Below are positions 9,839 to 18,341 of a stretch of 64,000 nt of DNA, piece by piece. The notes beneath the pieces are model-generated. The model made no database searches. It was not told the origin of the DNA and worked only from the letters and a program-made list of their open reading frames with translations. Location of the stretch: NCBI GenBank assembly GCA_029688995.1, contig JARULA010000001.1, positions 496,001 through 560,000 of the forward strand, read 5' to 3'. Both the position numbers and the translations under genes were made by a program. This stretch comes from Marinilabiliaceae bacterium ANBcel2 (lineage in GTDB: Bacteria; Bacteroidota; Bacteroidia; Bacteroidales; Marinilabiliaceae). Position 1 is the first letter of the stretch, and every line of letters starts with the position of its first letter.

Positions 9839-10864
9839 TCAGGGACGGTAGCCTGAATTACGAAAAAAAATATGAGTATCCTCTATCTGCATCATCTCCT
9901 TTAAAGAGATTTCACTATTTCGGCTCATATATGATTCAACTATTTTATATCCAAGATAATGACCTGTTCTACCGGGTGAATCCTGCCCAAAATAGTATGT
10001 AAAGGGGCTCTCTCCTATATACCTACGAATAGTCATTCTATCGGTAGAAAAAAGATGGTCTCTTTCAACAATAGTGGACCACATCTCTCTTTCATAAGAT
10101 TCAACCCAGCCTGTCTGTTTTGAACTGTAATTAAAAAGAAGAGAGTCGGCAATTTCAGGTACCATCTGTTTGGTGAAATAGAGTATTTTACCCTCATAAA
10201 TCATATTACTCACCAAATCATCTATAGAGTCATTTTTAGGAAATTGAGACATCGCAATAGACTTCATAATATCGGGAACAACTTTCTCGGGAATCATACC
10301 CCTTCTTAAATAGACCGGAATCTCAAGCCACTCATAAAATGGACATTCAGCGCCAAGATACTTCTCAATGCTAACCGACACCCATGATGAATCTATTACA
10401 ACCGATTGATTAAACCCTGAAATATGCATATAAACATCAGGAATATCATTTTCAGAGAAATAATATTTATAATACTTAAATGCTTTTTCCAAATCACTAT
10501 AAAGCCAACTAATATCATCATATACAGACCTTACACTGTCAACCACCTCTTCATTATATTCATACTCAATAAACATCTGCATATTGGTCACAAACCCCTC
10601 CTGATCGGGATAGCCGGCTCCAATAATACCGGCTCCATAAGCATCAAAAAAAGAGCCATACTTCTCCATAAAAAAATCCAAATAATTCTCTAAGCTATCA
10701 GGATCTTTTGAAAAGAGATCGTCATAAAATGGCTCCAGCTCAAATTCAACTTTAACATGAGAAACATCAGGTGGCCGTTCACATGAGCATGAATTAAACA
10801 TTGTTACACCACAAAACAGAAAAAGAGAGTAAAATTTAATTGACCTAAGCAAACTGCTATGCAT
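9839..10864 (-). CDS. gldB: Gliding motility lipoprotein GldB
   Basis: A 341-residue lipoprotein (lipobox around FNSC, followed by a second Cys). The mature part shows the GldB pattern: an N-terminal FELEPFYDDLF segment, DVYMHISGFNQSVV, a LGAECPFYEWLEIPVYLRR block and a C-terminal GRTGHYLGYKIVESY with many aromatic residues. In Flavobacterium GldB is an inner-membrane-associated lipoprotein needed for gliding and normal type IX secretion; its chemistry is unknown. Here it is next to the 5-formyl-THF cyclo-ligase, divergent from a barrel protein and nadE. I recall gldB being close to nadE in other Bacteroidota, which fits. No gldC was seen. Confidence 0.8.
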   Translation of the reverse strand: MHSSLLRSIKFYSLFLFCGVTMFNSCSCERPPDVSHVKVEFELEPFYDDLFSKDPDSLENYLDFFMEKYGSFFDAYGAGIIGAGYPDQEGFVTNMQMFIEYEYNEEVVDSVRSVYDDISWLYSDLEKAFKYYKYYFSENDIPDVYMHISGFNQSVVIDSSWVSVSIEKYLGAECPFYEWLEIPVYLRRGMIPEKVVPDIMKSIAMSQFPKNDSIDDLVSNMIYEGKILYFTKQMVPEIADSLLFNYSSKQTGWVESYEREMWSTIVERDHLFSTDRMTIRRYIGESPFTYYFGQDSPGRTGHYLGYKIVESYMSRNSEISLKEMMQIEDTHIFFRNSGYRP

Positions 10865-10944
10865 ACCACTATTTTAAATATAAAAACCTAAAGTTAAATT
10901 ATACAAACCAACACTATAAAACTTTTAATAGAACATTGTTGTAG

Positions 10945-11005
10945 TAAGTTTGAGTCAATTATAATAATTTTTGATTTAAAACACGAGCTCTTTTCATTAA
11001 GTTTG
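10945..11005 (+). promoter_or_regulatory. Two -7-like elements before the barrel gene
   Basis: Two exact TAAGTTTG matches to the TAnnTTTG element lie at 10945-10952 and 10998-11005, in the divergent gap between gldB and the barrel protein. Neither has a good TTTG at the expected spacing, so which is used is unclear. Confidence 0.35.
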
Positions 11006-11048
11006 TATATATTTTCACCATATGTTACATCTAATCTACAACTCAAAA

Positions 11049-11660
11049 ATGAAAAAAGCAGCAGTAGTACTTATTTTAATAATTACAACCGGGTATATTA
11101 ACGCACAAAATAAGGGCGATTACAGGTTTTCATTACTATTAACTCCTCAAATATCATGGATGAGCTCCGATAACGCAGATGTATCTGGTAATGGGTCAAA
11201 ACTGGGATATAATTTTGGAGTATTAATTGACCGTTTTTTTGGAACTAACTATGCCATTGCAACAGGATTAACCATAAATACCACCGGAGGAAAATTAAAA
11301 TATTCACTTGAAGATGAGATAAGCAGAGATTTCAGTTTAAAATATATTGAAGTGCCGCTCGGACTCAGACTGCGGTCAGAGGATCTATGGAGATCAAATA
11401 TATATGGTCGATTTGGCCTCTCTCCGCAAATTAATATTCAAGCTCAGGACAGTGATGGAAACAGCATGAGCAGCAATGTGAAAAATTTTGATATAGGTTA
11501 TCATCTCGGTGGAGGGATTGAATATTCAATTGGAAGCAGAAATGCTATTATGATAGGGCTACTCTATAACAGTGGATTTAGTGATACTACCAAAAGGTTA
11601 GAAGTTTCAGATAAATCTGTTTTGAACAGACTGGTTTTTGAACTGGGATTCATATTTTAA
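11049..11660 (+). CDS. Outer-membrane beta-barrel protein, PorT-like family
   Basis: About 203 residues from the ATG at 11049 (MKKAAVVLILIITTGYINAQ), which gives a proper signal peptide; an upstream ATG at 11022 would add nine residues ahead of it and is less likely. The mature part is a run of amphipathic strands (YRFSLLLTPQISWM, SKLGYNFGVLIDRFFG, YAIATGLTINTTGGKL) ending in an aromatic LVFELGFIF, as in the eight-stranded outer-membrane protein domain that also covers PorT. It ends 11 bases before nadE. PorT itself is a type IX secretion protein, but membership of the wider family does not prove that role here. Confidence 0.75.
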   Translation: MKKAAVVLILIITTGYINAQNKGDYRFSLLLTPQISWMSSDNADVSGNGSKLGYNFGVLIDRFFGTNYAIATGLTINTTGGKLKYSLEDEISRDFSLKYIEVPLGLRLRSEDLWRSNIYGRFGLSPQINIQAQDSDGNSMSSNVKNFDIGYHLGGGIEYSIGSRNAIMIGLLYNSGFSDTTKRLEVSDKSVLNRLVFELGFIF

Positions 11661-11671
11661 AACATACAGGG

Positions 11672-13348
11672 ATGCAACCATTAAAAATTACACTTGCACA
11701 ACTCAACTATAAAATAGGAGATATCTCATACAATAAAGAAAAAATTATTAATACAATTAAAAATGGCGAAATAGAAAAAAGCGACCTGATTATCTTCTCT
11801 GAACTTGCAATATGCGGCTATCCCCCCATGGATCTTTTAACTAAACAAAGTTTTATAGATGAGATAAACAGCGCATTACAAGATATAGCTAACCACTGCA
11901 AAACAACAACGGCACTAATTGGAGCTCCCTCTTTAAATCCCGACAAAAAAGGGAAACAACTTTTAAATTCGGCATGGATGCTTAATAACGGGGAGGCTAA
12001 AGCTGTCGTTCACAAAACATTGTTACCCGATTATGATGTTTTTGATGAATACCGATATTTTCAACCAAACAAAACTTTTAAAATAGTACCTTTTAAAGGG
12101 CACCGACTGGCAATCACAATTTGTGAAGATATTTGGGATGATCAACCAACAAAAAACAATTTTGAACGAAACCATCTCTATACACTCTCTCCAACACAAA
12201 AACTGGCAGCTTTAAAACCCGATATGCTAATCAACATATCAGCATCACCATTCTCAAAAGAGAGATATAAAATACGAGAGAAAATAATAGGTGAAAAAGC
12301 ATCCAGATATAACACGCCTCTCTATTTTGTAAATCAAACCGGAGCCAATACAGATCTTATCTTTGATGGAGGTTCGATGACAGTTAACAACAGAGGAGAA
12401 GTAACAAACAGTCTGGGATATTTTAAAGAGAGGTGTGTAACCATATCATCTAACGAAGTAAACTCTCCTGTAAAAAAAGAGCAGGCAAACAAAAAAAAGC
12501 GCTATCCAAAAGAGTGGTTTATATACAATGCTTTAATAACCGGAGTTAAAGATTACTTTGTAAAATCGGGTTTTAAAAAGGCTGTAATAGGGTTGTCGGG
12601 CGGACTGGATTCGGCGTTAACTGCAGTAATTGCAGCAGATGCCCTTGGCTGTGAAAATGTACACGGCATTCTTTTACCATCTCAATACTCAAGTGAACAC
12701 AGTATAAAAGATGCAAAAGATTTAATAGAAAATCTTGGTATCACCGGGGAAGAGGTTAATATCGAAAAGATCTTTTCATCAGTAAATAGTGCCCTTTACA
12801 AAACATTTGAAAATTGTGATGAAGATGTTACCGAAGAGAATATTCAAGCTCGCATTAGAGGTACTCTCTTAATGGCATACTCCAATAAATTTGGACATAT
12901 ACTTTTAAACACCTCAAATAAAAGTGAGGCAGCAGTTGGATATGGCACTCTATATGGTGATATGAACGGCGGATTAAGCGTATTGGGAGATCTCTACAAA
13001 AGTGAAGCTTTTACACTGGCCGATTATATAAACAGAGAAGAAATAAGAATTCCGGTTAATACATTAAAAAAACCCCCATCTGCAGAACTTCGGCCAAATC
13101 AAAAAGATAGTGATTCACTGCCAAATTACAACACGCTCGACAAAATCCTCTATCTCTATATAGAAGAGAACAGAGACCTCAACTCAATTATAAAGGAAGG
13201 TTTTGAAAAAGAGACAGTAGAAAAAGTTATAAATCTGGTAAACAAAAGCGAATATAAACGATATCAAACAGCTCCTGTTTTAAGGATTTCTGAAAAAGCT
13301 TTTGGTGCCGGACGAAGAGTTCCAATTGTTGCAACCCTTAAACCATAA
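11672..13348 (+). CDS. nadE: Glutamine-dependent NAD+ synthetase
   Basis: 558 residues with two modules. The N-terminal nitrilase-type glutaminase (about 1-260) has its catalytic Glu44 (FSELAICGYPP), Lys115 (HKTLLPD) and Cys151 (ITICEDIWDD). The C-terminal synthetase has the ATP-binding LSGGLDS at 308-314 and a TSNKSE block. It makes NAD+ from deamido-NAD+ using ammonia channelled from glutamine. The final part is shorter than in actinobacterial forms, as is usual for this branch. It follows the barrel gene by 11 bases and is succeeded by a separately promoted Crp-type regulator. Confidence 0.96.
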   Translation: MQPLKITLAQLNYKIGDISYNKEKIINTIKNGEIEKSDLIIFSELAICGYPPMDLLTKQSFIDEINSALQDIANHCKTTTALIGAPSLNPDKKGKQLLNSAWMLNNGEAKAVVHKTLLPDYDVFDEYRYFQPNKTFKIVPFKGHRLAITICEDIWDDQPTKNNFERNHLYTLSPTQKLAALKPDMLINISASPFSKERYKIREKIIGEKASRYNTPLYFVNQTGANTDLIFDGGSMTVNNRGEVTNSLGYFKERCVTISSNEVNSPVKKEQANKKKRYPKEWFIYNALITGVKDYFVKSGFKKAVIGLSGGLDSALTAVIAADALGCENVHGILLPSQYSSEHSIKDAKDLIENLGITGEEVNIEKIFSSVNSALYKTFENCDEDVTEENIQARIRGTLLMAYSNKFGHILLNTSNKSEAAVGYGTLYGDMNGGLSVLGDLYKSEAFTLADYINREEIRIPVNTLKKPPSAELRPNQKDSDSLPNYNTLDKILYLYIEENRDLNSIIKEGFEKETVEKVINLVNKSEYKRYQTAPVLRISEKAFGAGRRVPIVATLKP

Positions 13349-13355
13349 GCAAAAG

Positions 13356-13385
13356 TTGTTTAAGTTTAACTTTTTTATATTTTTG
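13356..13385 (+). promoter_or_regulatory. Promoter of the Crp/Fnr-type regulator
   Basis: TTG at 13356-13358, a 19-base spacer, then TATTTTTG at 13378-13385: an exact match to the Bacteroidota -33/-7 layout. Transcription would start near 13392, just ahead of the palindrome at 13399-13414 and about 33 bases before the start codon. Confidence 0.7.
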
Positions 13386-13398
13386 TATGTTTTAAAAC

Positions 13399-13414
13399 AG
13401 TGTTTTATAACACT
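13399..13414 (+). promoter_or_regulatory. Palindrome between promoter and start of Crp-type gene
   Basis: AGTGTT-TTAT-AACACT is a perfect 6-base inverted repeat with a 4-base centre. It lies between the predicted transcription start and the ATG at 13425. Position and symmetry suit an operator, perhaps for autoregulation by the Crp/Fnr protein itself, or a small leader hairpin. Confidence 0.45.
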
Positions 13415-13424
13415 ATTATGAACT

Positions 13425-14132
13425 ATGGTAGCAAGAAAGAGAAAAAAGGGACCAGAGCCATTAATAAAAGATATCTCAATTCTTTATGATGTACTGTCAA
13501 AAGAGGAGAAAAGCTATCTTGAAGAGCATCATACCACATTAACTTATAAAAAAAATCAGATAATTTACAAGGAAGGAGAGATGCCTACCGGACTGCTATG
13601 TCTTGGAGAAGGAAAAGTTAAGGTTTTTAAAGAGGGAATAGGTGGCAGAGATCAAATTGTCAGACTGGCAAAAGCTCCGGGCTTTATAGGGTATCGCGCT
13701 CTTTTTGCTGAAGAGCCACACATCGCTTCAGCTGTAGTTATCGATCCCTGTACAATATTTCATATCAGTAAAGATGTTATCAACAAACTAATGTTGAACA
13801 ACAACAAGTTGTGCACAAACATTATTAAATCATTTGCAACAGAGCTTGGCTTTTCACGTTACCGCACTGTCTCTTTAACTCAAAAGCATATTAGGGGAAG
13901 ACTCGCCGAAAGTCTTATGTTGCTCAAAAAAATATATGGGTATGAGGATGATAGCAGCACTCTTAACATCTATTTATCACGTGAAGACTTAGCAAACTTC
14001 TCAAATATGACAACTTCAAATGCTATACGCACCTTAACAGCTTTTGCACGTGAAGATATTATTTCGGTGGATGGACGAATTATAAAAATCCTTGATGAAG
14101 ATATGCTTGACAAAATATCTAAACTGGGATAG
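13425..14132 (+). CDS. Crp/Fnr-family transcription regulator
   Basis: 235 residues. The first two thirds form a cyclic-nucleotide-binding-like jelly roll (YKKNQIIYKEGEMPTGLLCL, then GKVKVFKEGIGG and QIVRLAKAPGFIG). A dimer helix follows, then a C-terminal winged helix with REDLANFSNMTTSNAIRTL as the recognition region. There is no Cys cluster for an iron-sulfur centre of the Fnr type, and the cAMP-contacting residues are not obviously kept, so the signal is unknown. It has its own promoter and a palindrome in its leader, and its neighbours (nadE, murF-alr) do not reveal its targets. Confidence 0.9.
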   Translation: MVARKRKKGPEPLIKDISILYDVLSKEEKSYLEEHHTTLTYKKNQIIYKEGEMPTGLLCLGEGKVKVFKEGIGGRDQIVRLAKAPGFIGYRALFAEEPHIASAVVIDPCTIFHISKDVINKLMLNNNKLCTNIIKSFATELGFSRYRTVSLTQKHIRGRLAESLMLLKKIYGYEDDSSTLNIYLSREDLANFSNMTTSNAIRTLTAFAREDIISVDGRIIKILDEDMLDKISKLG

Positions 14133-14160
14133 CATCACCTAACCTGACTGAACCTTAACA

Positions 14161-16626
14161 CTACTCTCTAAAATAGATTCGTTTAACACGTCTTGATATA
14201 CCTGTAAGCACCTCATAGGGAATTGTATCAAGTTGCTTGGCAACCTCGGTAACGGGATAACCATCACCAAAAAAAAGAACCTCATCCCCCTCTGAAACAG
14301 CAAGTCCGGTTACATCAACCATGCACATATCCATACAGATATTTCCAACAAAAGGAGCTTTTTTTCCTAAAATAATTACATAACCTTTACCATTGCTAAG
14401 ATGTCGATTTATCCCATCGGCATAACCGGCAGGAATAACAGCAAGAGAGCTGCCGGCCTTTAACAATCCAGCTCTCCCATAACCAACACTCATATCCTCT
14501 TCCACACGTTTTATTTGAGAGATGTAACTCTTTAAAGAGACTACATTATGCAACCGCCTGTTTTCAACTGAACTTATTCCATAAAGAGATATCCCGGGTC
14601 GAACCATATCATACTGAGCCTGAGGAAACCTCTCAATCCCGGCAGAATTAAGTAAATGCATTAATGGTTTATAACCCAGCTCATAAGATAGTTTAGTACT
14701 AAATCGCTCAAAAAGATCAATTTGTTTACGGGTAAACTCATCGTGCCTCTTCTCATCAGCAGCAGCTAAATGAGAAAAAACCGATGCCACTCTTAAAAAG
14801 GGATACTTCTTAATCTCTTTAGCAACTCTCTCTGCTTCATCACAATAAAAACCGAGTCGCAGCATGCCGGTATCAATTTTAACATGAATTTTAGCACTTT
14901 TAACTCCCTGACCGGCAACTGATTTAGAAAACTTTTCAAGCATCGAAAAACTATATATTTCCGGCTCCAGATTATAGTGTAACAGCTGCTCAAAACTTTT
15001 TATTTCAGGATTCATCACAATAACAGGCACCGTAATACCTGAGCGTCGCAACTCCACACCTTCATCAGCAAAAGCCACTCCCAAATAGTCAACCCTGTTA
15101 TTTTGAAGCACAGCAGCCAATTCTGAGAGTCCGCTACCATAACCAAAAGCCTTAACCATAGCTAAAACCTTAGTGTGCGCACTAAGCGATTCTCGTATTA
15201 CATTAAAATTATTAATTAAAGAGTCAAGATTGATCTCCATTACAGTGCTGTTCTTTTTATCCTCTAAACGCTCACTAACCCGTTCAAAAGAGAATTTACG
15301 AGCCCCTTTTATCAAAACCGATTCATTTTTAAATGAAAGTTGAGAAAGAGATTGTAGTAGCTGCTCTGTATTATAAAAGAAGGTATCACAGCTTCTAAAA
15401 TGGGATGAGTAAGTCAACATTTGTGGTCCAACGCCTATAAAGCGATCTATCCCGTGATTACGTATTAATGTAGCAATTTTTGGATAAAGCTCACTATTTT
15501 CAATCCCGGTTTGATACATATCTGAAAGAATCAAGGTTCTTAAACCTTTTCTTTTTTCAGCCTGTTGCTCTAAAAATTGTAATGCCACCTCAAGTGAGGT
15601 GAAATCAGAATTGTAAGAATCATTTATAATTAAAGAGCCGTTAACACCCTCCTTACGCTCCATACGCATAGCAACCGGCTCAAGCATAACTATTCGTTGC
15701 GAAATATAATCGAAGTTAAAACCCCGGCTCAACATCACTAAAATAACAGCCAAAACATTCTCTACAGATACTGAATCACAAAAAGGGATAGTAATATGAA
15801 ACTTTTTTCCTCTCCATTTTAAAAAGAGTTCTCTACCATTATCTCCCGATGAAGATATAAGCTGTAAATCAGCACCATCAACTCTACCCCATGATAACTT
15901 CATTTTATAGGGATATAAACGTTGTACCGAACTATTTATGAGTTGATTATCGAAAGGATAAAAGATAAGCTCGCAATCAGCAAACAGCTCAAGCTTTTCA
16001 TCAAGCTTTTGTTGCAAAGAGTCAAAATTCTCTTGATGAGCCTGACCAATATTAGTAATTAACCCCATATTGGGAGAGATTATTTTATGTAATCGCTGCA
16101 TCTCACCGGGTTCACTAATACCAGCCTCTATTAATGCAAAGGTTGAGTCACTGTTTATATGAGTTAAAGAGACGGGAACTCCTATCTGACTGTTATAGCT
16201 TCTCGGCGATTTAACTATATTTTCACTATCATCCAAAACCTGAGCAAGCCACTCTTTAACTACGGTTTTTCCGTTACTGCCGGTGATTGCCAGTAGAGGA
16301 ATTCCAAACTGTTTTCGATGAAAAGCAGCAAACTTTTGAAGAGCTGATAAAGTATCGTCTGTCTTGATAATTGTAACATCTTGCATAGCAATAGAAGGGT
16401 TATAACTGTGATGAGTCACAAAAGCAGAAACCCCCTTTTGATATAGTTCCTTTATATAGTTATGTCCGTCACCATGCAAACTTGTAAGCGCAAAAAAGAG
16501 AACTCCTTTGGTGTCATAAACCAAACGACTGTCAAAAGCAACACTCAAAAGAGTGTTATGATTGTTGCAACATAACTCGCCACCAATAACACGAGCCAAC
16601 TCTTCGGGAGAATATCCGCTTTCCAT
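14161..16626 (-). CDS. MurF - alanine racemase fusion
   Basis: 821 residues joining two cell-wall enzymes. Residues 1 to about 455 are a UDP-MurNAc-tripeptide:D-Ala-D-Ala ligase: ATP loop GSNGKT at 116-121, NDSYNSD substrate segment. From about 460 to the end is a PLP alanine racemase with the cofactor Lys492 (MVKAFGYGSG), SVGYGRAG and the C-terminal VTGISRRVKRIYF. The fusion thus couples making D-Ala with using D-Ala-D-Ala, in the cytosol. Such fusions are known in Bacteroidota. The window also has a stand-alone murF at 59.2 kb, so the ligase activity may be duplicated. Both active-site sets look intact, although the racemase has FGY where many have NAY. Confidence 0.95.
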   Translation of the reverse strand: MESGYSPEELARVIGGELCCNNHNTLLSVAFDSRLVYDTKGVLFFALTSLHGDGHNYIKELYQKGVSAFVTHHSYNPSIAMQDVTIIKTDDTLSALQKFAAFHRKQFGIPLLAITGSNGKTVVKEWLAQVLDDSENIVKSPRSYNSQIGVPVSLTHINSDSTFALIEAGISEPGEMQRLHKIISPNMGLITNIGQAHQENFDSLQQKLDEKLELFADCELIFYPFDNQLINSSVQRLYPYKMKLSWGRVDGADLQLISSSGDNGRELFLKWRGKKFHITIPFCDSVSVENVLAVILVMLSRGFNFDYISQRIVMLEPVAMRMERKEGVNGSLIINDSYNSDFTSLEVALQFLEQQAEKRKGLRTLILSDMYQTGIENSELYPKIATLIRNHGIDRFIGVGPQMLTYSSHFRSCDTFFYNTEQLLQSLSQLSFKNESVLIKGARKFSFERVSERLEDKKNSTVMEINLDSLINNFNVIRESLSAHTKVLAMVKAFGYGSGLSELAAVLQNNRVDYLGVAFADEGVELRRSGITVPVIVMNPEIKSFEQLLHYNLEPEIYSFSMLEKFSKSVAGQGVKSAKIHVKIDTGMLRLGFYCDEAERVAKEIKKYPFLRVASVFSHLAAADEKRHDEFTRKQIDLFERFSTKLSYELGYKPLMHLLNSAGIERFPQAQYDMVRPGISLYGISSVENRRLHNVVSLKSYISQIKRVEEDMSVGYGRAGLLKAGSSLAVIPAGYADGINRHLSNGKGYVIILGKKAPFVGNICMDMCMVDVTGLAVSEGDEVLFFGDGYPVTEVAKQLDTIPYEVLTGISRRVKRIYFRE

Positions 16627-16645
16627 TATAATTCCTTTAAATTTT

Positions 16646-16653
16646 TATCTTTG
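16646..16653 (+). promoter_or_regulatory. -7 element for the 16.7 kb plus-strand operon
   Basis: TATCTTTG matches TAnnTTTG exactly, about 75 bases before the first gene of the plus-strand run. No clear TTTG lies at the -33 position. Confidence 0.4.
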
Positions 16654-16682
16654 CAATAATGGATAACTTTAATTATCAATGA

Positions 16683-16700
16683 TTACCTTTACAAAGGTAA
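16683..16700 (-). promoter_or_regulatory. Perfect palindrome over the murF-alr -7 element
   Basis: TTACCTTT-AC-AAAGGTAA is an 18-base perfect inverted repeat in the divergent gap. Its right half contains TACCTTTG (minus strand, 16699-16692), an exact -7 match for the murF-alr gene, so a dimeric protein bound here would block that promoter. It also lies downstream of the plus-strand -7 element. Confidence 0.45.
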
Positions 16701-16726
16701 CTAAAAATGATACTCAGTAAATAGTT

Positions 16727-17647
16727 ATGGAAAAAGAGGCTTTGCTAAAAATAATATTACAGGATGTAAAGGAACTGCACTCATTAATTGAAACCTTTAA
16801 AGGGTATAAAAAAGTTCCTGAAATTTTTATTAAATTATCAAAAAACAAAACCGGGGCGATAGCCGAGGAGCTGGAGATGCTTGAAACAATAAACAAGTCG
16901 GGCACAGCCACTCAAGAAAGCAGTGTACAAAAAGATAAAACAGCTTCTCAAAAAAATGCTACACTTAATGAAGAGATAAAAGATGATTCAGAGAACTCCT
17001 TAAAATCTTCAGATAAAAAAAGTGTTGCTATAACCGAGAAAAAAGAGGATTTTAAAGAACAGATACATATAATAGAGGAGCAGCCAGTAGCGAAAGAGCA
17101 AAAAACTCCCAAAAAAGAGATTGAAGAAGCAACAGCCCCAAAAAAGGAAGATCCAGAAAATAGAACCAGAAAAGAGGCATCAAAAAAGGGGGTAGAAGAA
17201 AAAGCTGACCAGAAGAGTTCAACAACATCAAAAGAGCAGAAAGAGCCTCCCCAAAAGCAGAAAAAGAGTGTAAAAACAGAGCAGAACTCCTCTACAAAAC
17301 AGTTAGGTGATAACAACAGTTCAAAAAAGGTAATAGGAGATATTTTAAATCAAGAGAAAAGATCCTTCAATGAAATTTTATCACAAAGCAGAGAAGATAA
17401 CTCTCAAAATTCAAAAGTAAAAACACCAATCACAGATCTAAAAAAAGGAGTTGGTATTAATGATCGCTTTTATTTTCAGCGTGAACTTTTTGGAGGAAGT
17501 ACCGATTTATATAATCAAACAATAAATGAACTAAACAATATGAACAGTTATGAATCGGCCATTGCTTTTTTATCTGCCAATTTTAACTGGACCGACAATG
17601 ACGCTGTCGCCGCATTTAAAAATATATTAAAGCGACGATATATGTAA
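16727..17647 (+). CDS. Lys/Glu-rich hypothetical protein with conserved-looking tail
   Basis: 306 residues; function not recognised. The first 60 form a helical domain (ALLKIILQDVKELHSLIETF). Residues about 65-235 are low-complexity and highly charged, dominated by Lys, Glu, Ser and Gln, and likely disordered. The last 65 residues are again ordered: a GINDRFYFQRELFGG segment, a YNQTINELNNM helix and an FNWTDNDAVAAFKNILKRRY end. This two-domain-plus-linker layout suggests a scaffold or adaptor. No signal peptide or membrane span was seen. It starts a plus-strand run with rsmI 12 bases downstream. Hypothetical proteins of this form occur next to murF-alr and rsmI in the Bacteroidota as far as I recall, but I cannot confirm it here. 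Confidence 0.7.
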   Translation: MEKEALLKIILQDVKELHSLIETFKGYKKVPEIFIKLSKNKTGAIAEELEMLETINKSGTATQESSVQKDKTASQKNATLNEEIKDDSENSLKSSDKKSVAITEKKEDFKEQIHIIEEQPVAKEQKTPKKEIEEATAPKKEDPENRTRKEASKKGVEEKADQKSSTTSKEQKEPPQKQKKSVKTEQNSSTKQLGDNNSSKKVIGDILNQEKRSFNEILSQSREDNSQNSKVKTPITDLKKGVGINDRFYFQRELFGGSTDLYNQTINELNNMNSYESAIAFLSANFNWTDNDAVAAFKNILKRRYM

Positions 17648-17659
17648 TTCAATTATAAC

Positions 17660-18340
17660 ATGAGTAAATTATATATAGTCCCAACCCCTGTAGGCAATCT
17701 TGAGGATATAACTTTACGGGCGTTAAGAGTGTTAAAAGAGGCAGATTTTATTCTGGCTGAAGATACCCGTAACACCGGCAAGCTGCTAAAACATTATGAG
17801 ATAAAAACACCCATGTTTGCATATCATAAATTTAACGAGCATAAAATAACAGAAAAAATATGTAATAGAATATTGAATCAAGAGATGGGAGCCTTAGTCT
17901 CAGATGCCGGAACACCGGGGATATCTGATCCGGGATATCTCATAATAAGAGAGAGTATAAAATCAGGAATAAAGATAGAGTGCCTGCCGGGAGCTACTGC
18001 ATTAATCCCGGCAATTGTAACTGCCGGATTACCAAACGATCGCTTCACATTTGAAGGTTTTTTGCCTCATAAAAAAGGGAGAGTAAAAAAATTATCCTCA
18101 CTTGCACAAGAGGAGCGAACAATGATCTTTTATGAGTCTCCTTACCGCCTTATAAAGACAATTCAACAGTGCATCAACTTTATGGGAGAAGAGCGCCGTG
18201 CAGTAGTATGCCGTGAAATAAGCAAAATACATGAAGAGATTAAACGCGGAACCCTTAAAGAACTTTTAGAATGTTATCTGCACAATAGACCAAAGGGTGA
18301 GATCGTTTTAGTAATTGAAGGAACCAATAAAATAAAATAG
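17660..18340 (+). CDS. rsmI: 16S rRNA (cytidine-1402-2'-O)-methyltransferase
   Basis: 226 residues of the tetrapyrrole methylase fold. The opening YIVPTPVGNLEDITLRAL and EDTRNTGKLLKHYEI, then VSDAGTPGISDPG and LPGATALIPA, are the RsmI signatures for SAM and rRNA binding. It 2'-O-methylates C1402 in the decoding centre of 16S rRNA. The protein stops near the core fold, lacking the extra C-terminal tail of E. coli RsmI. It is followed after one base by the coiled-coil lipoprotein gene, so translation is probably coupled. Confidence 0.95.
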   Translation: MSKLYIVPTPVGNLEDITLRALRVLKEADFILAEDTRNTGKLLKHYEIKTPMFAYHKFNEHKITEKICNRILNQEMGALVSDAGTPGISDPGYLIIRESIKSGIKIECLPGATALIPAIVTAGLPNDRFTFEGFLPHKKGRVKKLSSLAQEERTMIFYESPYRLIKTIQQCINFMGEERRAVVCREISKIHEEIKRGTLKELLECYLHNRPKGEIVLVIEGTNKIK

Positions 18341-18341
18341 A

